From Rhodospirillales bacterium (GTDB lineage Bacteria > Pseudomonadota > Alphaproteobacteria > UBA8366 > JADFVY01), in NCBI GenBank assembly GCA_024644185.1, contig JAHELM010000224.1, positions 1-5,197 of the forward strand: a DNA stretch of 5,197 nucleotides. Direction: 5' to 3'. Below the pieces are notes generated by a model that worked only from the letters and a program-made list of their open reading frames with translations, was not told the DNA's origin and did not search any database. A program made the translations under genes and the position numbers. Shown here in pieces: positions 1 to 5,197 of the stretch; the stretch's first letter is position 1, and every line of letters starts with the position of its first letter.

Positions 1-1
1 A

Positions 2-649
2 AGCGGGATCGAACCGTCGGAAACGGAACATGACCTGCGCGAGTGGTTCGAGATTCTCGGCGAGACAACGGCACGCATGCACCAGCATGTCCGGCGCTGG
101 CGCAAACCGGCGAGCTTCGAACGATTGACCTGGGATTTCGATACCAGCCTCGGATCGCGGCCGCATTGGGGACGGTGGCGCGATGGCATGGGCATGACAC
201 CGCAAATCGAGGCCTTGTTCGGCCGTACGGTCGATCGGATCGAACAACGATTGCGGCGATTTGGCAAAGATCCGGAACGGTTCGGACTGATTCATTGCGA
301 CATGCGACTGGCCAACCTGCTGATCGACGGTCAAACCGTCAAGGTCATCGATTTCGACGATTGCGGCTTCAGTTGGCTGATGTACGACTGCGCAACGACG
401 GTATCGTTCTTCGAACACAAGCCGGAAGTGCCCGAATTGCTCGATGCCTGGGTGCGCGGCTACCGCCGCGCCGCCGAATTGCCGAAGGCGGACGAGAACG
501 AAATCCCGACCTTCGTCATGCTGCGGCGGCTGCTTCTGGTGGCCTGGATCGGTTCGCATTCCGAGACGGAACTGGCCCAATCCATGGGCGTGCAATTCAC
601 GAGAGACACCACGAATTTGTGCGAGTCCTATCTCAGCCGATATCGGTGA
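2..649 (+). CDS. APH-family phosphotransferase (kinase-fold), 5' end cut by window
   Basis: This is the C-terminal 215 residues of a small-molecule kinase of the aminoglycoside phosphotransferase/choline kinase fold. The frame is open from base 2, so the true start lies left of the window; the Met at 77 is internal. The catalytic loop is seen as HCDMRLAN (H codon 293-295, catalytic D 299-301, N 314-316), matching the family pattern HxDxxxxN. The metal-binding IDFDD follows at 347-361, in the place of the DFG motif. The segment LGETTARMHQH near the left edge is the usual helix before the lobe junction (family 'LxRLHxH'). The nucleotide-binding N-lobe is missing from view. Members phosphorylate hydroxyl groups of amino acids, amino alcohols, sugars or antibiotics; the substrate cannot be told here, and chromosomal copies like this are usually metabolic rather than resistance genes. 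It is probably cytosolic. The family is clear and the function is open. Confidence 0.85.
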   Translation, partial: SGIEPSETEHDLREWFEILGETTARMHQHVRRWRKPASFERLTWDFDTSLGSRPHWGRWRDGMGMTPQIEALFGRTVDRIEQRLRRFGKDPERFGLIHCDMRLANLLIDGQTVKVIDFDDCGFSWLMYDCATTVSFFEHKPEVPELLDAWVRGYRRAAELPKADENEIPTFVMLRRLLLVAWIGSHSETELAQSMGVQFTRDTTNLCESYLSRYR

Positions 650-653
650 TTTG

Positions 654-669
654 TGCGCGGTTCCGCGCA
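654..669. terminator. Perfect inverted repeat after the phosphotransferase gene; possible weak terminator or operator
   Basis: TGCGCGG-TT-CCGCGCA is a perfect 7+7 inverted repeat beginning 5 bases after the phosphotransferase stop codon. As RNA it gives a 6-bp GC-rich stem with a GTTC tetraloop. It is followed by TTCCTTGATT (670-679), which has 6 T in 10 but no unbroken T-run. This could be a weak intrinsic terminator for the upstream gene. Because it also sits about 80 bases before the AraC-family gene, it could instead be a regulator binding site. The sequence alone does not decide between the two. Confidence 0.4.
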
Positions 670-673
670 TTCC

Positions 674-700
674 TTGATTCGAGTCGGCTTGCCATGCAAT
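674..700 (+). promoter_or_regulatory. Weak sigma70-like promoter candidate for the AraC-family gene
   Basis: TTGATT at 674-679 resembles a -35 box (TTGACA, 4 of 6 matching). TGCAAT at 695-700 resembles a -10 box (TATAAT, 4 of 6 matching). The spacing is 15 bases, shorter than the ideal 17. If used, transcription would start near 707, which is downstream of the ATG at 702 and would fit translation from 750. Such matches arise often by chance. Confidence 0.2.
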
Positions 701-734
701 CATGCCTGACAACAACGACAGGCGAGAACCTGTT

Positions 735-739
735 GGAGG
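735..739 (+). promoter_or_regulatory. Ribosome binding site GGAGG that favours the 750 start
   Basis: GGAGG lies 10 bases before the ATG at 750. No comparable purine-rich site precedes the earlier in-frame ATG at 702, whose upstream bases (GGCTTGCCATGCAATC) hold no Shine-Dalgarno match. This is the main reason to choose 750 as the start of the AraC-family gene. Confidence 0.55.
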
Positions 740-749
740 CAAGCAGGGC

Positions 750-1820
750 ATGGGAGCCTTCGGTCCGGTAATGACGGGGTCGAAAGTCGGCACAGGCGGC
801 GCCGGCATTTCCCCGCTCGTGCTGGCGTCGGCCGCTACCGGCATTGTCGATTTCATTGACCTGTTCGGCGGCGATATCGACCGCATCTTCGGCAATGCCG
901 GGATCGCGCCGGGCATGGCGGGATCGCCGACACTGAAACTGCAACTCAGTTCATTCTGCAAGCTGTTCGAGGAGGCGTCGCGGCGTACCGGCCACGACAA
1001 TTTCGGCTTGTGGTTCGGAAACCAGTTCCGGCCGTCCGATCTGGGGCTTTGGGGCTATGCGGCGATTTCCGCACCCACCCTGGGCAGTGCCCTGGAAAAC
1101 CTGGTGGGCCTTTTCCCGTACCATCAGGCATCGTCGCTGCTGCGTCTGGCGCAAGACGACACCGGGTTGTTGCGTCTGGAATATCAAATCCAGAGTCCGG
1201 AAATCGTGGAACGACGCCAGGATGCGGAATTGTCTCTCGGCATGTTCATGAATGTCATTCGCGAAGGCTGCGGCGCCGGATGGAAACCCGAAGAGGTCCA
1301 TTTCGAGCACCCGCGCCCGCTGGAAGGCAAGGAGCATGAATCGGCCTTCGGGGCGCCGGTCTATTTTTCCCAGCCCGCCAATGCGCTGCTGTTCCGCCCC
1401 GATATTCTCGACCGGCCGATGCCCAGGCGCGACCTGACGCTGATGGTGATGATGCAGACGTGCCTTGAGCAACTTTCGCGGCAGCCTGACGGCGAGGCGT
1501 CGTTGTTCGACCAGATTCTCACCGCTATCCGCACCAAGCTGCCGCAGGGATACCCGGCGCTCGAGCAAGTTGCCGAGGCCTTGCGGCTGACCCCCGCCAC
1601 CGTGAAGCGGGAGATCGCCCAGCGCGGATGCGCCTTCAAGGATCTGGTCGAGACGACGCGGCGGGATCTGGCGCTCACATATCTCAAGCAGCGGCAGTTG
1701 CCGCTGTCGGAAATCGCCTTCCTGATTGGCTATTCCGAGCTTTCGGCTTTTTCGCGCGCGGTCCGGCGCTGGACGGGCGAATCCCCGCGCGCCGTCCGGG
1801 CCAGACTTCTCGCCGACTGA
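750..1820 (+). CDS. AraC-family transcription regulator with N-terminal arabinose-binding-like domain
   Basis: This is a DNA-binding regulator of 356 residues. Residues about 30-230 look like the N-terminal ligand-sensing domain seen in OruR/ArgR-type AraC proteins (Arabinose_bd type): an FxxLFEEASRRTGHDNFGLWFG stretch in two parts, then LGLWGYAAISAPTLGSALE. The C-terminal 93 residues are the AraC double helix-turn-helix domain. The first HTH is around EQVAEALRLTPATVKREI. The second is typical, with LSEIAFLIGYSELSAFSRA and RWTGESPRAVR. The start at 750 is chosen because GGAGG precedes it. In-frame ATGs at 702 (372 residues) and 771 (349 residues) are alternatives, and the family is usually 330-350 residues long. 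The gene converges on the dehydrogenase gene with 3 bases between stop codons. Its effector and targets are unknown; control of the neighbouring transporter-dehydrogenase operon is possible from adjacency only. Confidence 0.9.
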   Translation: MGAFGPVMTGSKVGTGGAGISPLVLASAATGIVDFIDLFGGDIDRIFGNAGIAPGMAGSPTLKLQLSSFCKLFEEASRRTGHDNFGLWFGNQFRPSDLGLWGYAAISAPTLGSALENLVGLFPYHQASSLLRLAQDDTGLLRLEYQIQSPEIVERRQDAELSLGMFMNVIREGCGAGWKPEEVHFEHPRPLEGKEHESAFGAPVYFSQPANALLFRPDILDRPMPRRDLTLMVMMQTCLEQLSRQPDGEASLFDQILTAIRTKLPQGYPALEQVAEALRLTPATVKREIAQRGCAFKDLVETTRRDLALTYLKQRQLPLSEIAFLIGYSELSAFSRAVRRWTGESPRAVRARLLAD

Positions 1821-1823
1821 CGC

Positions 1824-2606
1824 CTAGAGGTCCTTCAGCGCTTCCAGGGACTCCGGCAGGATCTGGCCGCCGTCGACCACGAGGGTCTGCCCGGTAATGT
1901 ACCCGGCCTCGGTCGAGGCAAGGAACAACGCGGCATGACCAATATCGTCAACCGAGCCGAGCCGCTTCAGCGGAATCGAAGCCGCCATCGTCGCCAGGTA
2001 ATCCTGGCCCAGCCCATCGAGCCCCTCGGTTTTGATATTGCCGGGCATAACCGCATTGACGGTTATGCCGTGTTTGGCCAGTTCAATCGCCGCGGTGCGC
2101 ATGAAGCCAAGCTGCCCGGACTTGCTGGCGCCATAGTGGGTCCAACCGGGAAACCCGGTGATCGGCCCGGTAATCGAAGAGGTCAGGACCACGCGCCCCG
2201 CCTTGCTTTTCTGCAAGTAGGGCAGACAGGCCTTCACCGACAGAAACGTGCCCTTGAGGTTGGTGCCGAGCACATTGTCCCAATCCTCGGGCGACATGTC
2301 GACGATCCTGGCCTGCGGGAAGATACCGGCATTGGCGCACAGAACGTCGATCCCGCCATGGCGGTCGGCCGCGATCTTTGCCATCGCCTGCAAGTCCGGA
2401 TAGCGGGTGACGTCCGCTGCGAAGGCCGACGCGGTGCCGCCTTCCCTGGTCAATTCCTTGACCGCCGCCTCGGCGGCCTTGATATCGCGCGCGACCACCA
2501 GAACCTTGGCACCCGCCCGCACAAAGACACGGGCAATGCCCTTGCCGATTCCCTTGCTCGATCCGGTGACGATGACCGATTTGCCCTTGATCGAAGACGC
2601 TAGCAT
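1824..2606 (-). CDS. Short-chain dehydrogenase/reductase (SDR), classical FabG-like
   Basis: This is an NAD(P)-dependent oxidoreductase of 260 residues, the normal length for classical SDRs, acting in the cytosol. The Rossmann cofactor motif TGSSKGIG is at residues 14-21, DV after beta-3 at 65-66, and NAG at 92-94. The catalytic tetrad is complete: N116, S144, Y158 and K162 (YGASK). The C-terminus carries the usual YITGQTLVVDGG. K18 in the glycine motif and R40 at the end of beta-2, with no Asp there, point to NADP(H) rather than NAD(H); this is inference. FabG-like SDRs of this style reduce 3-oxoacyl thioesters or oxidise various secondary alcohols, so the fatty-acid role is not assured. It is the last gene of the transporter operon, 43 bases after the second permease and with its own strong ribosome binding site, which suggests a role on the imported compound. 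The fold and cofactor class are secure; the substrate is not. Confidence 0.93.
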   Translation of the reverse strand: MLASSIKGKSVIVTGSSKGIGKGIARVFVRAGAKVLVVARDIKAAEAAVKELTREGGTASAFAADVTRYPDLQAMAKIAADRHGGIDVLCANAGIFPQARIVDMSPEDWDNVLGTNLKGTFLSVKACLPYLQKSKAGRVVLTSSITGPITGFPGWTHYGASKSGQLGFMRTAAIELAKHGITVNAVMPGNIKTEGLDGLGQDYLATMAASIPLKRLGSVDDIGHAALFLASTEAGYITGQTLVVDGGQILPESLEALKDL

Positions 2607-2614
2607 GGCTTGAA

Positions 2615-2620
2615 CCTCCT
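2615..2620 (-). promoter_or_regulatory. Strong Shine-Dalgarno site of the SDR gene
   Basis: On the minus strand the bases before the SDR start read AAGGAGGTT, an almost full anti-16S match, with the AGGAGG core 8 bases before the ATG at 2606. It is much stronger than the site before the second permease. It suggests that the enzyme is made at a higher level than the membrane proteins from the same message. It also fixes the SDR start. Confidence 0.75.
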
Positions 2621-2649
2621 TCCTGGTTATGGTTCGGGCGGCGAAGCGG

Positions 2650-3456
2650 TCAATCCTCGCTGGCGGCGCGCCGCCGCCGCCGGGCGACGATCAGCGCATA
2701 GCCGCCGAGCAGCAGGATCGCCGCGCTGGCCGTCGAAACGGTGCCAAGAACCGGCACGCCCGGCGTATAGCCGGCGACCATCTTGGCATACAGGTATTCC
2801 GGGATCGTCGTGTCCGCCCCGGTCGTGTAAAGCGACAGCGGAAAATTTCCCCAGGACAGCAGAAAGGCGAACAACGCGCCGGAGAATATTCCCGGAAAGA
2901 GTACCGGCAGCGTCACCTCGCGGAACACCTGCCAGCGGTTGGCCCCCAGATCGAACGCCGCCTCCTCGAGCGCCGGGTCGAAACTGTAGACCTGGATGGA
3001 GATCACCAGGGTTACCACCGGTACAATCCAGACGAGATGGGCGAAGATCGCCGATTTCCAGGAAAGGTCGACACCCAGCGCGCTGAACCACAGCAGCAGC
3101 GCGAGGCCCAGTACCGACTGCGGGAAGAAGATCGGCAGCAGCACGATCCGCTGATAGAGCGCGCGACCTTTCCAGTCGTACCGCGCGAAGGCGAGCGCCC
3201 CGAAGAAGGCGATCGTGACCGCCACCACGGTAACGCAGCCGGCGATCAGGATCGATGTCTCGAACAGCGCGCGGATTTCCAGGGAGGCAAAGGTCTTGCC
3301 CCACCAATCCAGTCCCCACCGGCTGATCGGAAAGATGAAATACCGGCTTTCCGTCAGCGAAGCGAGCAGCAGGCAGACCGCGGGCAGATAGAGAAAGATC
3401 ACAACCGTCAAGGTCCAGGCCCAGATCGCGCCATATCGCCAGTTCCCACGCGCCAT
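2650..3456 (-). CDS. ABC importer inner-membrane permease, PotC-like (second permease)
   Basis: This is a 268-residue permease subunit of a type I ABC importer of the polyamine/iron/opine class (BPD_transp_1 domain). Hydrophobic membrane segments are at about residues 10-31, 68-90, 104-125, 138-156, 185-207 and 234-257, the six expected. The cytoplasmic coupling loop (EAA motif) is plain at 164-183: EEAAFDLGANRWQVFREVTL, a close match to PotC-type loops that dock on the ATPase. The C-terminus is highly basic (RRRRRR), consistent with a cytoplasmic tail. The start at 3456 follows the first permease stop by 9 bases, with GGGGGCGG in the gap serving as a modest ribosome binding site. It should pair with the first permease to form the channel. 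PotC-like describes the family; the substrate (polyamine, opine, amino acid derivative or other) is not shown. Confidence 0.92.
   Translation of the reverse strand: MARGNWRYGAIWAWTLTVVIFLYLPAVCLLLASLTESRYFIFPISRWGLDWWGKTFASLEIRALFETSILIAGCVTVVAVTIAFFGALAFARYDWKGRALYQRIVLLPIFFPQSVLGLALLLWFSALGVDLSWKSAIFAHLVWIVPVVTLVISIQVYSFDPALEEAAFDLGANRWQVFREVTLPVLFPGIFSGALFAFLLSWGNFPLSLYTTGADTTIPEYLYAKMVAGYTPGVPVLGTVSTASAAILLLGGYALIVARRRRRAASED
2921..2958 (-). repeat. EAA-loop segment repeated in the other permease gene (copy 1)
   Basis: These 38 bases match 3734-3771 at 34 of 38 positions, including 17 identical bases in a row (2921-2937 with 3734-3750). They encode the AAFDLGA-RWQVFRE coupling loop in both permeases. 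The match is expected in part from protein conservation, but the codon-level identity is notable. Confidence 0.6.
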
Positions 3457-3465
3457 CGCCGCCCC

Positions 3466-4335
3466 CTATCGCCGCCCGAGGATCGCATCGAGGTCGAAAC
3501 GCCGCAGCACCAACAGGACCAGCGTTCCCACCACCAGCATCAGCAACACCGACAGGGCGGCGCCGAGCGGCCAGTTCTGCGCATAGGTGAAGGCGATTTC
3601 GATATCGTGAGTGATCGGGATCACCTGCTGGCCGCCCAGAACCTTGAATTCGGCAATCGCGCCCACCGCCAGCACGAACGACAACAGGAACCCGATGACG
3701 ACACCCGGCATCGACAACGGCAGATCGATTTCCCGGAACACCTGCCAGCGCGTGGCACCCAGATCGAATGCGGCATCGCGCGTTTCCCGCGGCACCATGC
3801 TGACGCCAAGCGTCATCGGGAACAGCATGAAGGGCAGGTAGACATAGACCATGCCGAAAACGATCACGCCGCGGGTGAACAGCCAGCTATCCATCTCGAT
3901 GCCGAACAGGGACTTCAGGGTGCCGAGCAGGACGCCGTTCTTGATCAGGAACAATATCCAGCCGTACATCCGCACGTTCTCGGAAACGAACAGCGGGATG
4001 GTGAACACCAGAGTCAGGGCGGACGACCATCGACCGAAGACGCGCGCCAGACCGAGAGCGACCGGATAGCAAATGACGGCCAGAATGGCGACGGTCGCGG
4101 CCGCGAGGCTCAACGACCACAGGAACGAGATGTAGCTGGTACCGGTGAACACCGTAACATAATTTTCCAGCGTCGGCGGCTGCCATATGCCGAAGGTGCG
4201 TTCCGGCATCACGCTATAGCCAATCACCGCCAGCAGCGGCGCGACAAAACCCAGCAGAAGAAAGACAATCACCGGCAGCGCATGCCAGGCGCCCAGCGAG
4301 AGTTTACGGCGGGTCCGGTCGGGGGCCGGTGTCAT
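3466..4335 (-). CDS. ABC importer inner-membrane permease, PotB-like (first permease)
   Basis: This is a 289-residue permease subunit of the same importer. The open frame continues upstream to 4986, but that part only shadows the ATPase gene. The true start is the ATG at 4335-4333, overlapping the ATPase stop as ATGA, which implies translational coupling. It opens with a short basic stretch (RTRRK) and then a first membrane segment at about 19-43. Further segments are at about 70-97, 105-131, 156-180, 207-235 and 258-281. The EAA coupling loop is at 187-206 (DAAFDLGATRWQVFREIDLP). The segment FVSENVRMYGW at 116-126, between hydrophobic stretches, is typical of PotB/opine-type permeases. It forms the heterodimeric channel with the next gene product. 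Length and layout are normal for the family; the substrate is unresolved. Confidence 0.92.
   Translation of the reverse strand: MTPAPDRTRRKLSLGAWHALPVIVFLLLGFVAPLLAVIGYSVMPERTFGIWQPPTLENYVTVFTGTSYISFLWSLSLAAATVAILAVICYPVALGLARVFGRWSSALTLVFTIPLFVSENVRMYGWILFLIKNGVLLGTLKSLFGIEMDSWLFTRGVIVFGMVYVYLPFMLFPMTLGVSMVPRETRDAAFDLGATRWQVFREIDLPLSMPGVVIGFLLSFVLAVGAIAEFKVLGGQQVIPITHDIEIAFTYAQNWPLGAALSVLLMLVVGTLVLLVLRRFDLDAILGRR
3734..3771 (-). repeat. EAA-loop segment repeated in the other permease gene (copy 2)
   Basis: This is the partner of 2921-2958, in the same orientation, with 4 mismatches in 38 bases. It lies in the codons of the first permease's coupling loop that contacts the ATPase. Confidence 0.6.
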
Positions 4336-5197
4336 TCGCCCACCAGCATGCTGTCTTGTGCGTCCCAGCCGATCCGGACATCGTCGTCCCGGCGGCCTGA
4401 AAAGGCCTGCTGGCGCAATTTTTCGACGATGAACACGTGATCGCCGACCCGCACCTGGTACTGGATTCGCGAGCCCAGCGCATATTCGTTGTAGAGCTTG
4501 CCGGCGACGGTGTTCTCCGCCTCCCCGTCCCCGCCGACGAACCGGATGAATTCGGGGCGGATGACCAGGTGGCCGGCGGTGAAGCCATCGGCAACCGGCG
4601 GCGCGGTGAATTCGGCGCCGAAGATGTCCGAGCGGACCCGCCCCGCCGCTGCCGCGCGGACCGGAAGCACATTCACGTCGCCCATGAATTCGGCCACGAA
4701 GCGGGTCTTCGGCGCCGTATAGATTTCGCTCGGCGTGCCGACCTGCACCAGCCTGCCCCGCCGCATGACCCCGATGCGATCGCTCATCACCATCGCCTCC
4801 TCGAGGCTGTGGGTGATGTAGACGAAGGTCTTGCCGGTTTCCCGGTGGATGTCCTTGAGTTCCTTCTCCAGCGTCTTGCGCAGCTTGTAGTCGATCGCCG
4901 AGAGCGGTTCGTCGAAGAACAGGATTTCGGGGTCGTAGGCCAAGGCCCGGGCCAGCGCCACGCGCTGCCGCTCGCCACCCGAACACCGGGTGACGTTCTT
5001 GCCGTAATAGTCTTCCGGCAAGCGCAGCTGGCGCATCAACTGCATCGCGCGCTCGCGCCGCCTGACCGGTTCTATTCCCCTGATCTTCAACGGAAATTCG
5101 ATATTTTCGCCGACCGTTCGGTGCGGAAACAGGGCCAAGGACTGGAATACCATGCAGGTCGGCCGGCGGTTGGCCGGCACGTCGTTGATCCGCCGCC
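4332..5197 (-). CDS. ABC importer ATPase, PotA-like, N-terminus cut by window
   Basis: This is the ATP-hydrolysing subunit of the importer; 287 residues are visible and the family is usually about 350-370. The frame is open to the right edge (RRINDVPANRR). The GTG at 5180 is therefore an internal Val, and the Walker A loop lies outside the window. In order are seen the Q-loop (MVFQ, Q codon 5144-5142), a signature CSGGERQR (4985 downwards) where LSGGQ is usual, Walker B ILFFDEP, D-loop SAID, and the H-loop THSLEEA (H codon 4811-4809). After GTPSEIYTAPKTRFVAEFMG comes a C-terminal TOBE-type region of about 110 residues (VIRPEFIRF near its middle), as in PotA/CysA/MalK-type ATPases. The stop overlaps the first permease start by 4 bases. 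The promoter and any binding-protein gene would lie beyond the right edge. Family confidence is high; the substrate is unknown. Confidence 0.93.
   Translation of the reverse strand, partial: RRINDVPANRRPTCMVFQSLALFPHRTVGENIEFPLKIRGIEPVRRRERAMQLMRQLRLPEDYYGKNVTRCSGGERQRVALARALAYDPEILFFDEPLSAIDYKLRKTLEKELKDIHRETGKTFVYITHSLEEAMVMSDRIGVMRRGRLVQVGTPSEIYTAPKTRFVAEFMGDVNVLPVRAAAAGRVRSDIFGAEFTAPPVADGFTAGHLVIRPEFIRFVGGDGEAENTVAGKLYNEYALGSRIQYQVRVGDHVFIVEKLRQQAFSGRRDDDVRIGWDAQDSMLVGE

Noticed and set aside
77..79. An ATG as the start of the phosphotransferase.
   Set aside because: The frame is open upstream to base 2 with family-like sequence (LGETTARMHQH), and the N-lobe would be missing. The gene is cut by the window rather than short.
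43..771. A 242-codon + strand frame across the phosphotransferase gene and into the regulator gene.
   Set aside because: It is an Arg-rich alternative reading of the same DNA that spans the intergenic gap. It has no family features.
951..1568. A 205-codon minus-strand frame inside the AraC-family gene.
   Set aside because: It is antisense to a clear regulator gene, has no recognisable domain, and has a composition typical of a shadow frame.
1829..1856. A possible hairpin just past the regulator stop (GGTCC with GGACT).
   Set aside because: The stem is only 4-5 pairs including a wobble, the loop is large, there is no T-run, and it lies inside the SDR codons.
1935..2603. A 222-codon + strand frame opposite the SDR gene.
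   Set aside because: The SDR on the other strand has all its catalytic and cofactor motifs. The + strand reading is Arg/His-rich without motifs.
2629..4440. A 603-codon open frame on the + strand, rich in Arg, Gln, His, Asp and Glu.
   Set aside because: It lies antisense to both permease genes. Its polar, low-complexity composition is what hydrophobic membrane-protein codons give when read backwards in GC-rich DNA. It has no recognisable domain, and the minus-strand genes fit known families across their length.
4336..4986. An upstream extension of the first permease to 506 residues.
   Set aside because: The added 217 residues are an out-of-frame reading of the ATPase gene, with Gly/Arg-rich sequence and no family match. 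The ATG at 4335 overlapping the ATPase stop is the natural start.
5161..5178. Two copies of GGCCGGC 11 bases apart.
   Set aside because: They fall within ATPase codons for Ala-Asn-Arg-Arg-Pro. Short GC-rich repeats of this kind are expected by chance at this base composition.
5178..5180. A GTG that could start the ATPase.
   Set aside because: The frame stays open to the window edge and encodes the normal PotA-like residues before the Q-loop. Starting here would lose Walker A, so the codon is an internal valine.

Overview
The window is ordinary, GC-rich bacterial DNA (about 60% G+C by eye) with dense coding and gaps of about 100 bases or less. Codon choice, the PotABC-type importer and the protein styles suggest a proteobacterium, most likely an alphaproteobacterium (Rhodospirillales or Rhizobiales type). 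That placement is an inference; no taxonomic marker gene is present. Six protein genes are visible, two of them cut by the window edges. I saw no RNA gene, mobile element, CRISPR array or origin.

Left part, + strand: the C-terminal part of an APH/choline-kinase-fold phosphotransferase runs in from the left edge and stops at 649. A gap of about 100 bases follows, holding a perfect inverted repeat (654-669) and a weak promoter-like sequence. Next is an AraC-family transcription regulator, most likely starting at 750 and ending at 1820.

Right part, - strand: a tightly packed operon reads from the right edge leftwards. Its order is ABC ATPase (PotA-like, N-terminus outside the window), first permease (PotB-like, overlapping the ATPase gene by 4 bases as ATGA), second permease (PotC-like, 9 bases further on), then a short-chain dehydrogenase/reductase (43 bases further on, with a very strong ribosome binding site). 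Together they look like an importer for a small organic solute of the polyamine/opine/amino-acid-derivative class, plus an oxidoreductase that may act on the imported compound. The substrate cannot be read from these genes. The periplasmic binding protein that would show it is not in the window and would be expected beyond the right edge.

The AraC regulator and the dehydrogenase converge with only 3 bases between their stop codons, so their transcripts probably overlap. The regulator may control the transporter-dehydrogenase operon, but this rests on adjacency alone. I found no convincing sign of a previously undescribed system. The points worth a second look are small: an atypical ABC signature in the ATPase, a shared near-identical DNA segment in the two permeases, the palindrome upstream of the regulator, and the coupling of the dehydrogenase to the importer.
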